Assembly: GCA_024803745.1 (NCBI GenBank) | Contig: JANJXV010000004.1 | Span: 49,981,858 to 50,045,857 of the forward strand | Reading direction: 5' to 3' | Length of the DNA: 64,000 nucleotides | Origin: Megascapheus bottae | Taxonomy: Eukaryota > Chordata > Mammalia > Rodentia > Geomyidae | Shown here: in pieces, positions 43,046-55,155 of the stretch | How positions within the stretch are numbered: position 1 is the first letter of the stretch | How the letters are laid out: each line of letters opens with the position of its first letter | Position numbers and translations under genes: made by a program | Notes under the pieces: model-generated | What the model was told of the DNA's origin: nothing | The model's input: the letters and a program-made list of their open reading frames with translations, nothing else | Database searches by the model: none

Positions 43046-43734
43046 AATAGTTGTTAAATAGTGAGGTATTTTTTGAATAGTTGCAATAAGAGAAAAAAAT
43101 AGAAAAATAGTTCTTGGAGGAAGATATGATAAATTTATTTACCTTTCCAAAACTAATATAATCCCAAATGGAAAGAAAATGAATTCAAATTGATTTGCAT
43201 GTTCATGTTTATGTTCCTAGAGTTCTTCTAGACAGCACATGTTAATATTTTGCTATGATAATATTTTGCTAATATTCAACAGACTAGAAACAACTTTCCT
43301 AAGTGAAGTTCATCCTTGTACACTCTTTTGGATGGAAAATTTTATTCCAACATGAATATTGTTTCAGAAAAAAGTAACAAAATATGAGCAATGAATATAA
43401 AATCTGAATAAATTCAGTTTACCTTTTCTCCTTTCCTTTTAAAAGTCTAGCTGTGTCTTTTAAATAATTCACTTACATGACTAAAAATATGAGTTGAAAA
43501 TATGGGATATGGTTGGTAACAAGTTCAGGTGCAGAGACACATCTGAGACAAAGGTAAGAATATTGTTTGACTGAAGGTAGATGGATACTTGTTGATTTAT
43601 TGCCACAAAGGAGGAAATAAAAGGCTTCTGAACCCTTGACTGCTGTTTATGGAGACTAGCCGGGAGTTTTTGCATTTCATTGATCAAGTTTCATGTACTT
43701 GTACTCACGTACCACTTGGTTGGGTGACTCCTTT
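43046..43734. other. Unique sequence
   Basis: Nothing recognised. Confidence 0.45.
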
Positions 43735-43857
43735 GTACAACCAAAGATAGAGACACTTTGCAAAATGAAATCTACTCATTTCCTGACTCATGTAATTATA
43801 ATACTTGTGTAAATTACCTTAATAACAACAATAAAATAAATACATTTTAACAGATAA
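43735..43857 (+). mobile_element. Old L1-related 3' terminus
   Basis: TCTACTCATTTCCTGACTCA, then TGTAATTATAATACTTGTGT and CAATAAAATAAATACATTTT. It is the fifth copy of the old 3' end series. Confidence 0.45.
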
Positions 43858-44294
43858 GAATTATTTTTATTTATTTATTTTTAGAGTGATATTTTATTAT
43901 TTATTTTTGTAGTAAAGAAACAGTATTTTGTTTTGAACAGAGCATGGGATAAATAAATAACTCAGATATATGAATATCTAGGGAAAAGACTAGTACTAAA
44001 CAATACCATAATATCCTATATCATATATTTGCCTAATAGAGGTACAAAAATGCCTATTTTCTTTCCTAAGGTTTATAGAAATTTACAAATGAAAAGGCAT
44101 TACTACAATATAGATGTCAATAGCTCTAATGAGGGAAAAAGTATATCTCATCATCAATATCATAATATTCAATAGGCAGATAGATAGAAAGATAGATCCT
44201 CCAACAGAGATAGATCCTCCAAACAGAACATGGTACTGATTTCACACTTGGACTCTAGAACTGTAAAGAAATAAATTTATGGATTTTTTTTTAT
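43858..44294. other. Unique AT-rich sequence
   Basis: Contains short TTTA-rich and GATA patches. No gene. Confidence 0.45.
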
Positions 44295-45180
44295 TTTTGC
44301 TTTTTATGTATTTATTTTTTTAATTTTTATTTTAGGGATAATGTATAGAGGGGTTACAGTTACATTTACCATGGAGCAGGTGCATTACTTCTCACACATT
44401 GATACCCCTTTTCATGTTTTTGTCCCCATTTTTGTCCCCCCACCCCTCCCAATCATCTTGTTTTCCTCCCTTCCCTTTTCTGTTTCAAATAAACAAATAT
44501 ATATATATGTATATATACATATATATATATGTGTGTATATATATACATATATATGTGTATATATATACATATATATGTGTATATATATATATATATATAT
44601 ACATACAGCATTCCTGGTAACAAAGTCAGATACAGTAACAATATGAGATTAACCAAAGGGCAAAAAAGAGAAGAAAGATAAGATACTACATTAAGAACAA
44701 CAATCACACAAGACAAACCTCCTGTTTCCATATCCTAGAGATTATTTCGTTTAGTCTCATCCTATATGACCTTATGTACCTAGGTTTTGAGCTACTGTAA
44801 TCCTTTCCTAGGAGAGTCCTAGATGTGTACTAATTATTACAAAAGGAGAAAACCATTGAGCCTATGTTCTTTTGGGTCTGGCTTATTTCACTTAATATGA
44901 TTTTTCCCATGTCTTTCTATTTCCTTACCAAAGTGGAGATGTTGTGTTTCTGGGTCTTTATTAAGAAAGTTCTGACCTCTGCCAATTAGACCTAATGTAT
45001 CTCCTATTCCTTGTAAAGTTTTCAGGGTATCTGCTTTTACCTCAAGGTCTTTGATCCATTTGGAATTAATCCTTATGCAGGGTGACAGAGAAGGATCCAA
45101 CTTTATTTTCTGCAGGTTCTTAACCACATCTGCCAGCACCAGTTGTTGAAGAGGCTGTCTTTCTTCCATCCTGTTTTTTG
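44295..45180 (-). mobile_element. Older-subfamily L1, internally deleted, with expanded microsatellite
   Basis: Antisense 3'UTR (44295-44880) continues to the ORF2 end. At about 44938 it jumps to an ORF2 region that lies several hundred bases upstream in L1: on the minus strand [20 protein letters not shown] near 45070-45010, then GQNFLNKDPE. So an internal ORF2 stretch is deleted. The TATATTGTATATA-like part of the 3'UTR has grown into a TA/TG array at 44497-44602. Confidence 0.82.
44497..44602. repeat. Compound (TA)n/(TG)n array within L1 3'UTR
   Basis: Roughly 100 bases of alternating TATATA, GTGTGTA and CATATA blocks with a higher-order period near 18-20 bases. Confidence 0.92.
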
Positions 45181-45374
45181 AAAGTTTTGCCTAGTGTTAG
45201 AGTGCTTGCCTAGAATGCATAAAGACCAAGGTTCAATTCCTTCTCACCACATACTTAGAAAAAGCCATAAGTGGTGCTGTGGTTCAAGTGGTAAAACTCT
45301 AGCCTTGAGAAAACCCAAGGACAGTGCTCAGGCCCTGGACTCAAGTCCAGGATTCCCCTCCCCCCAAAAAAAGA
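45181..45374 (+). repeat. IDL-Geo-like dimeric SINE
   Basis: TTTGCCTAGTGTTAGAGTGC, GGTTCAATTCC and CACCACATACTTAGAAAAAG (left unit); AAGTGGTGCTGTGGTTCAAG, CTAGCCTTGAG and AGGACAGTGCTCAGGCCCTG (right unit). The first ~12 bases are missing. It sits right at the 5' edge of the L1. Confidence 0.85.
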
Positions 45375-45403
45375 ATTATTTTTAGTGTTATAAATACTTT
45401 CCA

Positions 45404-45408
<5 letters not shown>

Positions 45409-45454
<46 letters not shown>
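45409..45454. repeat. (GT)n microsatellite
   Basis: About 21 uninterrupted GT units adjoining an antisense SINE, probably seeded by its tail. Confidence 0.97.
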
Positions 45455-45673
45455 ATCATGTGGTTGAACTTGGCCTAGGAGCTCTACCTGAGCTCTTCAG
45501 CTCTAGGCTACCACCCTACCCTTGAGCCAAGCCTCACTTCCCATTTTCTAGAGGTTAATTGGAGATAAGTGTCTCAGGTATTTTTGTGACTAGGTTGGCT
45601 TTGAAACTTGATCCTCAGATCTCAGCCTGTTGAGTAGCTAGGATTATAAGTGTGAGCCACCTCGCTCTGCTAC
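45455..45673 (-). repeat. B1-containing dimeric SINE
   Basis: Antisense: GAGCTCTTCAGCTCTAGGCT, CCCTTGAGCCAAGCCTCACT, GTTAATTGGAGATAAGTGTC, TTGGCTTTGAAACTTGATCC, CAGATCTCAGCCTGTTGAGT and GTGAGCCACC. Confidence 0.88.
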
Positions 45674-46603
45674 TTTCCAAAATTTTGATGTATCTCATCA
45701 ATCTTACTGATAGAACTGTATACAAGCCACACCTGTTGATGATGGTTTTATAAGCTTTCTTTATAGTCAGTAATTGTTACTACCTGTTTCAATGTTTTTT
45801 GATCCCTACTATGCCAGATATGATTTAGCACCACAAAAAATAGAAAAGTAAATACTGTATATAACCAAGCTAGGCTCAGATATTCAGTGTTCTTCCAAAG
45901 TTGCACAATTTCATTTTGAGACCATTTTCCATACTGATGGACATGGTTACATGTAGGTTTGAGTTTTTTCCTGGCCTTCTCAGCTTCTTGTTAATTTAGA
46001 AGATTCTGCTTGAGGCCCAGTGCTTTTGGTTCATCTCCCACCTGTAGCATTTGGAAACTCCCTGGGACAAGGCAGTAGGAGGCAGTAGAAACAACTTAGT
46101 CTTTTCATGTACTTCTTGGGATTCTGGCCTCACTTAGTATTTAGGTGCACGTGACATGACACACTGGAGTCAGTGACTTTTGCTTCACAGATGGACTTTC
46201 TCATTGTGCAATCATTCATACTTGTCTGCTGAAAATCATTTTTTTCTGAACAACTATAACACACACACATATGCACATACATATATACATATATAAGTAC
46301 ACATGGGCATATATACTTTATTAGATAATTCTATATAGTCATATAGTACATAAACATATACACCCATAACCATATGCATTATTTAGTTCCTAGATATTTC
46401 TCAAGTTAACCCCTCAAAAAGTGCTATACAGTTTTTCAGGTTTTTTAAAAATGTTTCTCTGATTATACAGTAATTCAATCACCTAAACCCCCAAAATAAT
46501 ATCCAAAAATATGGAAGTAATAAATCCTAATAAAATATTATCTTATTTCTTGTTTACATTGTATTTTGCTCGTTAGTATAATGTTCCTTTTTATTTATTT
46601 ATT
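45674..46603. other. Unique sequence with CA/TA patch
   Basis: A CA/TA-rich tract lies at 46261-46305. No gene. Confidence 0.45.
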
Positions 46604-46843
46604 TTTACTGGTCCTTGGGCTTTACCTCAGAGCCTAGGGATTAGTCTCAGCTTTACTGCTCAAAGCTAACATTCTACTACTTGAGCCTCAACATTATTTC
46701 CAACTTTTTTGATCCTTCACATAATTAGAGATAAAGAATCCCTTAGATTTCCTGTCTGGACTGGCTTTGAACTCTATTTCTAGTCTTCAGACCTCAGCCT
46801 CCTGAGCAGCTAGAATTATAGGTACAAGTATCTGGCATGTGTT
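46604..46843 (-). repeat. Old B1-containing dimeric SINE
   Basis: Antisense: TGGTCCTTGGGCTTTACCTC, CTCAAAGCTAACATTCTACT, TCTGGACTGGCTTTGAACTC, CAGACCTCAGCCTCCTGAGC and AGCTAGAATTATAGG. Confidence 0.75.
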
Positions 46844-47657
46844 CTTTCCTGATCTGGAACACTTTGCACTCACAATGGTTTAATTTAAAATAAATAACTT
46901 GGAAAAATGTTTTGGAAATAAAATAGACAAATAAACATTCTCATATTAAACTGCAACCTCTAATTTTATTGCTCATTCATAAATAATCACATTTTAAGTT
47001 ACTTACATTTCATTCTTCAATAAATTAATTTAAAAATATTCTACCAGAATCACAATAAAAATAAATAATTTATCACAGGTAATGAGGTCAAAGATTACAA
47101 AGATAAAGGGGTAACTTACACAAAGACATTAGCTAAAAAAGACTTAGAGGATGGAAGATTTTAATTAAAAATTGTCATTACTATTAAAATAACTTCCTTG
47201 ATTATAAAGTTATTAAATTTTTCAGTACCATGGAAACACTACTGAAAATGTAGAATTGAGAAGAAATTGAAATGTTTATGACATGTACTCAACCACTTCT
47301 GAATTATAAGAAAGCAATCATTGGTTCAAAATAATCAACTGAAAAAATTATGAATAATAAAATAAGTAAATATAATTGTTGAGATAGTGGCTTTTATAAT
47401 AAAAAGTATGAAAAAACATACTTCATGATGAAAAGTTAATCTGTACTAAATTATTTCAAAGGCATGTTTCACTAATAAATTCAAGAGGTCCAGAGTACAA
47501 ACAAAGTAACAGAATGTTTCCATGTGAACCAATGTTGAGATTCACTAGAGTTGAATAACTCTAGCTTTGAATTCAGGACTTAGGTTTATAGTTTGTCAAC
47601 AGTACGCCAATGTAATTTTTGAAATAGAGAAAAGATAATTATTGCATTAAAAGGACT
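46844..47657. other. Unique AT-rich sequence
   Basis: Nothing recognised. Confidence 0.45.
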
Positions 47658-47834
47658 TTTTTTTTTGCCAGTCATAGGGCTTGAACTAGGGACCTGAGCA
47701 CTGTTCTTGGGCTTTCTCAAGGCTAGAGCTCTACCACTTTTGCTAAAACACCATTTCCAGGTTTTTCTATGGATGTGGTACCGAGGAATGGAATGGCAAG
47801 CACTCTGCCACTAGGCCAAACTCCTCAGCCTGAG
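47658..47834 (-). repeat. IDL-Geo-like dimeric SINE
   Basis: Antisense: TTTGCCAGTCATAGGGCTTG, GGGCTTTCTCAAGGCTAGAG, GGATGTGGTACCGAGGAATG and CTCTGCCACTAGGCCAAACT. A short deletion affects the left-unit B-box. Confidence 0.85.
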
Positions 47835-48419
47835 TTTATTTTTTTATAGCATAAAGGCAAAGACCATAAAATACATGGAGATAGGTGGAGTTACAAATAT
47901 GACACTACTCTATTAAGTAGCTGTTCAGAGAAAACATGACTTTAGTCATCAGCACTGGAATGTATTTGAAATGACCTAAAAGAGTTTTTATTGTTGTGGT
48001 GGTTGTTTTTGCCCTTACAAGACCATTACATTCTAACTTGGTTTTTTTGTGCACAGCTGGTGCCCTAGAATTTGAACAATACCATTAATTGAGCTTTTTA
48101 TTGGTTATTTAGGGAAGGTGTCTCATTGATGTCTCAGTGTTTACCTCTAAAAGGTAAATGATGTTACATGTTAGATTGATTATGTTAACCATTTTATTAT
48201 TATATATAATTTATAACTATACTGTGCATAATAAGTATATACAGAATTTTCTACATGAAAAAGCTTGTTGTTTGGGATGCATGTGCTAGAAATTGTTCCA
48301 TAGAAGAATGGCAAATAAGTTATATAATGTTTTTCACCCCAATAACTGGGGTGTAACTATATATAATGTAACTTGCAGTATGGGAAAAAATGAGAAATTT
48401 CAACGTAAGAGTCACATCT
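47835..48419. other. Unique sequence
   Basis: A weak SINE-like stretch near 48037-48150 (CAGCTGGTGCCCTAGAATTT) could not be confirmed. No gene. Confidence 0.4.
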
Positions 48420-48614
48420 AGGGGTCAGCAGTTTGGCCTAGTGGTAGAGTGCTTACCTAACATGCACAAAGACCCAGGTTTAATTCCTTGGTACCACATA
48501 CATAGAAAAAGCTGTAAGTGGTGCTGTGGCTCAAGTGGTATACCTCTAGCCTTTGGAAAGCCCAAGGACAATGCTCAGGCCCTGAATTCAAGCCCCAGGA
48601 CTGGAAAAAAAGAG
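48420..48614 (+). repeat. IDL-Geo-like dimeric SINE
   Basis: GTTTGGCCTAGTGGTAGAGT, CCCAGGTTTAATTCC, GGTACCACATACATAGAAAA, GTGGTGCTGTGGCTCAAGTG and AAGCCCCAGGACTGG plus A-tail. A weak flanking duplication (AGAGTCACATC / AGAGACACACC) can be proposed. Confidence 0.88.
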
Positions 48615-49858
48615 ACACACCTTAGTCAGGTTATCAAACTTTATATAATCAGTGTTGAGCCCTCCATATTCAATGCACATGGAGAGGACAAAAGTGTTTT
48701 ACTCTTTATAAAAAAAAAAGTGTTTCACTTCTACAATCTTCCTCATGGCAACCCAAATTTCTGTTGATTAATTTTATAAAACACCTATCCATTTCAATAT
48801 TGCCAACAGTATCCAGAAAAACTTTACCAGGTAGTGTCTAGAAGCATGATAAAATTTAGAAGAACTGAAGAAATAATAGAGAAAAAATTTCCAAAGGTAT
48901 TGAAGGGAAATCTGGGCCATAGATAGAAGCCATGTCTTTCCATCCTCATCGATCTGTTGTATCCTGACTTCATCTTCTCCCAGTAACTCAGCAATGTGGG
49001 GAGCCAACAACTGCTGCGATTAAGCCAGTGTATTCAGTTTAATGAATGTGGGATAATACATTTGAAAATAAATGCCTCTTTTAGTAAAAAGCACACAAGA
49101 AAAGCATAAAATGTCAATATAAATGTGGAATAGAAATTAAAATGGAAAGGAGGTGCATAAAATGATAATCAGTGGATCAAACCAGGGAACAAGCAGGATA
49201 AAAAAAATCAAAGACAGACTGGGAAGAGTCAAAGTAACAAAACTGGTAGTAGAGAGGCTTGACTTCATAATTTTAGTTCCTTAGAAGTAGCAGTTTTGTA
49301 AGTGTTTAAGCATAATTTTATAGTGGCTTTCTCTTTCAGATAAATAAATTTAGATTCCATGATGAACCAAAATTTATTATATTATATCATTGTATCTGGG
49401 GAAATGGCACAAATTAGGACTTGGGTTTTATCTATGGCCACATTTAGCACCTAGTTAAAATTTCTAACCAATCTTAAGCTATGTTTTCTTTGAAGAGCTT
49501 CAACTCTGACTTGAGGCTTCTTTTATTTTAACATTTCTTCTGTTCTCATTCCTACATTTTTAGTCATAATATCTTCCTTTTATCTGAAACTTTAAGAAAA
49601 AATTCTAGGTAAGTGTATGCTCAATACTATCTGTGCCTTATAAATTGTTTAACTGAGTTTAGAGTCATCTCCTATCTGTTCTTTTCTGAGTAACATTGGT
49701 GGCTGTAAAAGTCTTTTGTGTTCTCCAGTCCCCAGACACTTACACCTTGTTAGATATGGCTCAGGATACTGGGGTGTAACATAGGACTAAGGATACCAAC
49801 TCACTTCTGCAGAAGTGTGTATTGATAGCTGAAAATCTGCAAAAAACAAAAAAACCTG
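48615..49858. other. Unique sequence
   Basis: Nothing recognised. A perfect 16-base palindrome (CACTTCTGCAGAAGTG) lies at 49802-49817. Confidence 0.45.
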
Positions 49859-50007
49859 CATAGCTGGGCAGAGTGCTTCATTTTTATCCCTAATGCAACA
49901 TCACCTCTCCTCTGCTTCTCCTCATCTTCTTCGAGTTGTGGCAAATTTGAGCAGGGGAGAAGGTGCTGCTGCATTAGTGATAAAAATGAAACAGCCTGCC
50001 AGCTATG
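49859..50007. repeat. Imperfect long hairpin (inverted repeat, ~52 bp arms)
   Basis: The left arm 49859-49910 (CATAGCTGGGCAGAGTGCTT, CATTTTTATCCCTAATGCAA, CATCACCTCTCC) pairs with the right arm 49954-50007, whose complement reads CATAGCTGGCAGGCTGTTTC, ATTTTTATCACTAATGCAGC and AGCACCTTCTCCCC. The loop is about 43 bases. The origin is unknown. It lies directly against the 5' edge of the L1 that follows. Confidence 0.85.
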
Positions 50008-50019
50008 TACTTGTTTGCA

Positions 50020-50595
50020 AGAAGATGTGGTACTTATACACAATGGAATTCTATGATGCCACCAGGAAGAATGACATCATCCCATTTGTAAGGAAATGGA
50101 AAGACTTGGAAAAAATCATATTAGGTGAAGTAAGCCAGACCCAAAGGAACATAGGCTCAGTAGTTTCCCGCATTTGTAATAATTAGCACACATCTAGGAC
50201 TCTCCTAGGAAATATTACAGTAGCTCAAAACCTAGGTACATAAGGTCAGATAGGATGTGAATAAATGAAATGAATTCTAGGATATGGAAACAAGAGGTTT
50301 ATCTAGTGTAATTGTTGTTCTTAATGTACTATGTTATTTCTCTTCTCTTTTTTGTCCTTATGGTTATTCTCATGCATTTACTGTATCTGACTTTGTTACC
50401 TGGTATATTGTATTATACATTTATTTGTTTATTTGTAATAGGGAAGGGAAGAGAGGAAAACAATATGATGATTGGGAGGGGGAAATGGGGACAAAAAAAG
50501 AAAGGGTATCAATGCGCAAGAAGTAATGCACCCACTGCCTAACAAATGTAAGTGTAACCCCACTATACATTATCCCCACAATAAAAAGGAAAGAT
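50020..50595 (+). mobile_element. Older-subfamily L1, ORF2 end plus 3'UTR
   Basis: Starts at AAGATGTGGTACTTATACAC (KMWYLYTMEFYDA in translation), passes the ORF2 end (SQTQRNIGS) and the old-type 3'UTR (GAAACAAGAGGTTTATCTAG). It ends ACATTATCCCCACAATAAAA. It is the best reference in the window for this subfamily's 3' end. Confidence 0.88.
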
Positions 50596-51113
50596 TGACC
50601 ACACTCAGGTTTACAATCTCTTTAAATAGGTAGTTGAAAGGGACCATTAAAAAACTGAGTCAAAATTAACACACTTTAATTACTCACACTCTCTGCTTTA
50701 TTTCTTGAACAATTTGAGGTATATCTTAGTTACTCATACCTTCTGCTGATTCTCTACTTGCTGAAATTGTCTTACCAGGATAGATAATCAGCAAAACCCA
50801 ACCTACCTGGTCAACACCAGAGCTTTTAAGCAACCCAATTAAATAGGAAAGATGAGCTTTCTCACACCTTCTCTCCCCTAAAAAGAAATGGTAGTTCTGC
50901 ACTTCATTCCTATTCAGAAATCTAACTTTTCCTTGCATGCTTTCACATTCATCAATGATTGTCAGCCTAGCTGTCTATTAAAAATACCTAATCTAGCTTC
51001 CCAAAATTCAAGAGTTTGTTGACTGCTTGACTCTTGACTCTACTGCATGCCTTTGATCTGTTTCTTTCACAGCTAACATTCTTCAACTACTTGCCGCAAG
51101 CCTACACTTCTGG

Positions 51114-51116
<3 letters not shown>
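50596..51116. other. Unique sequence
   Basis: Nothing recognised. Confidence 0.45.
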
Positions 51117-51168
<52 letters not shown>

Positions 51169-51183
51169 TTTTTCTTTCTTTCC
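51117..51183. repeat. (TTTC)n microsatellite
   Basis: About 16 TTTC units with one T interruption at 51170, adjoining the tail side of an antisense SINE. Confidence 0.97.
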
Positions 51184-51189
51184 TTTTCT

Positions 51190-51352
51190 TTTTGCCAGTT
51201 CTGGGGCTTTAACTCTGAGAACTGTGGGCCTTCCTGCTGTCACAATGCTCCTTTTGCTTATCAAGAACGCCATACTTTGAGCCACAGTGCTATTCACGTC
51301 TGGATTTTTTTGCTGGTTAAATGAGGATGATCATTTTGGTAATTTTCCTGCC
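51190..51352 (-). repeat. Old dimeric SINE, partial
   Basis: Antisense: TTTGCCAGTTCTGGGGCTTT, then TACTTTGAGCCACAGTGCTA and GGTTAAATGAGGATGATCAT, with AATTTTCCTGCCC at the end. The B1 half is lost beyond this. Confidence 0.65.
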
Positions 51353-54300
51353 CAAATCAGTTTTAACATGCAATCCTCCAATCTTGTTCTAACTATAGGC
51401 ACAAGATGCTTATGGTCAACTGAAATGTCCCCCCCCCCACACCCCAGTGTATTGGATAATAGTGTCTGATTAGGTTAAAGCCCAGTCTGTTGAAGAACAG
51501 GATATATGAATCATGGCCATACTGAATATGTCAATACCTCCTCAGCATATATAATGCAGCATACACCTAGGGCTCCATAATAAACATTCAAGTAAGAATA
51601 ATGCATCATCAGTTGTGCTCTCAAAAGTGGTTGATATGATTTACCACTGAACTGAAGTTGCATAGTAAGAAGCATGAGGGTGCCTTTCAGGGCATTCTCC
51701 AATTGCTTATAACATAAGTCTAACAACATGTCTGTCATGGAGAGTTGTATTGCCAGCTTTTCTAGACAATGATTTAATCAGCAGGACAGCTGGATACTGC
51801 TTCTGAGATGCAAAATCCCTGATGATGGATATCCAAGCATAACAGGAGTATTACTGTGTCTTTTTGTGTCTGCTACATTATTACCAAGCATCTGCTTGGA
51901 AAGCAGGTTCTGTCATGTTATGAGGAAGAGACAGAAATATCAAGAATAAACATAAAAAGCATATAGGTTCTTCAACAGGAATGAAAAACCTCATGTTAAG
52001 GTTTTATTATGTAATTGAATATATACTTAATACCGTACCATTTATATTAAATATGAATAGTTTACATGATAAGCATTTCTAGAAATACTGATGTATACAG
52101 GGGCATCCCAGGTCATATGAAAATCTCTAACTTATTCTGTCTTGTGACACTGTATTTAAAGGGCATGTCACTCAGGGCATGTCATGCCAGCAGATCTCCA
52201 GTTTCTTGCCATTATTTCAGTCTTGTTTGGAAAGTGGGTTTTTCCCAGGCATAAATGAATCAGACTCTATGAGGAGAGTGCATTAGAATTTCACTGTGCC
52301 TTATGCACACTGTGCAGCTGTCTAAGGGGCCTTTTTAATCTCTTTTTCTTCTCACTAATATGTATCACTTATAGTAATGATCATATTTGGGGTAAAATAC
52401 TTTATTTAGGACAAATTCTTCTTAAGAGTAGGTACATACTTGTTCTGTCAGTTGCCATTCACAACTACAAGGTTTCTTCAACTGACATATGGCCTGCTGA
52501 AAATAATGTTTAACTGAGAGAATAACCTCATAGTAAACATTTGTGACAACCTTAGGTTACAAATGAGAAGAGGAAAAGCAGTGGGAAGACTAAATTGAAA
52601 TGTAATAACAAAAAAAATTCAGTGAAAGAAGTGTCAATTTCACAAATGTGAAAGAGAATTTGAGGAAGTCCACAATGTTAAAAACTCCTATAACAAGAAG
52701 CAAACCAAGTAATTTCCAGATTAAAAATGAAATGAAGGCATCAAAAAGAGGATGCCTTTTTACATTGTTAAAATACATTTTAGACTGCATGAGGGCTTGT
52801 TAGTAAATTTTATTATCTCAGAGATATCCTAATTTCCATGTCTCAAAAGCCTTGAGATCTAGTTTTCCATGGACACTCAACTTCTGCGATACCAACAGCC
52901 ATCATATTACTTTCTATGTGTAAATATCACATCAGATATGCTAAAATATATACATCAAATAAATGAAAGACACCTCATAACAGCAAGTTATATGACTATT
53001 TTCCACCTTGTTTTGAAGCTCAGTCAAGAAGGGGCCTATTTCTTTTTTTTTTCTTTACATCATTTTTATCCCAGAAGAAATTACTCTGTTCTTTGTCTTA
53101 TTTTCTACATCATGCTACAGTGGTGGTTCAGAATACTGATGAGATGATGTCATTTTAAAACTTCTCATTTCTTTGAACACATCAAACCTGATCTGAATAT
53201 TTACAGTTCCATGGGTCTTCAAGCCATACAGCCTGTCTAGGTTGTCTCAAAATGAGTAGAAGTTCAGAGATTCCACACTCTAGATCTTTGTGGGCTGACA
53301 AAAGAGAAACTGGAAATCAATCTACTGTACACCAGCAGGGATTGCCAGAGGCTACAAAATTTTTATATTACTCCCAAGAAAGCTTCTCTATATAACCAAA
53401 GGTCCATTTTTAAGGAAATGATTTTACGATAAATAATGGTTTGAATAGTAAGGGGAAATAGAATTAGGTGATAGCAAAGATTGTCTTTATGTTTTAGAAA
53501 GAAAGCTCTGTATTAAAGTAAGAAATTTTCTCTAGTATGAGAAATGCTGTATCTCTTATGAAATTAAAATTAGAAGCTTGGCTGGAATTAATTCGATAAT
53601 AAACTTCTATTATTTATCAGAATTTTACATCAAATTTTCTACCAGGAGTTTTTGTAACAGCCTCTCATTAGAAAGATCAAAAATGTACATTGATATTTTT
53701 TCTAGTCTAATATGATTTGAAAATATTTAATGATAATTTTTTAAAGAAATGAGCATTTGCATAAACATTGTGTACCCAGTATTTTCATAATAATGAGTAT
53801 TTTCCTGTTGGAAATCTTTCTGTTGTCTATGAGAATGAGCAGGGGCATTCCATCTGTGGGCTGGTGCAAACCAGGCTCTGAAGATCTACTTGGTGTGAAT
53901 CAATGTGCATCCAGTTGAGGTGGCAATGGTTACACAAGTCCAGCTATAGTTAAAAACTGAGTAGACCAAAAATAAATGTCATATATCTAGATGCATGTAC
54001 TGTTTTAGGTGCTTTAATATTAAAATATAAAAATCAAGAACTCAGGGATAGCAGGCCTACTACAGTTTATGACCTTGTTTATAATAAATACACATTATAA
54101 AGTTCAGTGAAAAATGATTAAATAAAATATCAAGATAGTTTTGATTGGACATTCATATTGGCTCATTATACCCTTTCGGAAAGTTAACAGAAATGAGAGC
54201 CAGGAAAATATGAATTAAAAAACAGGAACTGGTGTCTGGTAACATAATCAATAGATTCAGGAGAGAAAAAGCCATGGAGATATTATTTGAAGTTCTGGCC

Positions 54301-54933
54301 ACCTTCAAAACCATTCTAGAGTCCTTCATATTTTTGGTACCATATGTGGGATATTATAATAATGGCAGCTATCTTTCCAAGTGGTAGCAAAGAAAAAAAT
54401 CTGAAATATCCACTTATAGTATCTATATGTATTTTATGAAAAAATGTTCATGTATTCATTCATTCAAAAATATCATAAGCATACTAATAAACCATGAGCC
54501 ACTAAGAAAACCAATAGGAATGAAATTCTTTCTAACAACAGCAACAAAGGTTTAATTCTAATGGGAGAATTAAATAGGAATATGCAATGTTGACTTAATC
54601 CAGTCTTGCAGGATTGATTTATTTTTGAATGTGTCTACATATAGCATGTTAATTATTTTTTCTGATGTGCTTCTAATCACTTGTAATTGCACACCAGGCT
54701 TACAGGTGTCAATCGAAATGATGGATTGGTCCTCAGTGGAGAATATTTATCAAGGGGGAAATTACCCTGAACGTTTTTTTGTCATTCTGTGGACATTTTA
54801 TGACAACCGTGATGCCTCATGTTCCTTCGTAATATCACAGACTACAATAGACTTTCACACTTGGACAGTCAGAAATTACTTAACACAATGCATTTACTAA
54901 AAGAGAAAACACTGACATAAAAATCTCATATTT
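51353..54933. other. Unique sequence, no gene supported
   Basis: 3.6 kb with a C-run at 51430-51439 and no recognisable repeat. Frames of up to 92 codons (52869-53147, 54625-54900) show no motif. Confidence 0.5.
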
Positions 54934-55155
54934 AAAAGTCAGGTTCACGGGCCGGGAGTTTGACCTAGTGGTGGAATGCTTGCGTAGCATGCATGAAGAC
55001 CCAGGTTCAATTCCTCGGTACCACATACATAGAAAAAAGGCAGAAGTGGTGCTGAGGCTCAAGTGGTAGAGCTCTAGCCTTGAGAAAGTCCAAGGACAGT
55101 GCTCAGGCCCTGAGCTCAAGCCCAGGACTGGCAAAAAAAAAAAAGTCAAGTTCAC
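54934..55155 (+). repeat. Near-consensus IDL-Geo-like SINE with 15 bp TSD
   Basis: The element at 54949-55140 is flanked by AAAAGTCAGGTTCAC (54934-54948) and AAAAGTCAAGTTCAC (55141-55155), one mismatch. Left unit: A-box GACCTAGTGGTGGAATGC and B-box GGTTCAATTCC (54961-55015). Right unit from about 55041 to CAGGACTGGC, then a 12-A tail. Best reference copy here. Confidence 0.93.

Noticed and set aside
44341..44731. Tyr/Ile-rich frames on both strands
   Set aside because: They are translations of a TA/TG array and L1 3'UTR.
48390..48767. 125-codon frame across 48390-48767
   Set aside because: Its centre is the translated IDL-Geo-like SINE, so it is not a gene.
51073..51324. Phe/Leu/Ser-rich and Lys/Glu-rich frames
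   Set aside because: They are translations of the (TTTC)n microsatellite and the adjoining SINE.
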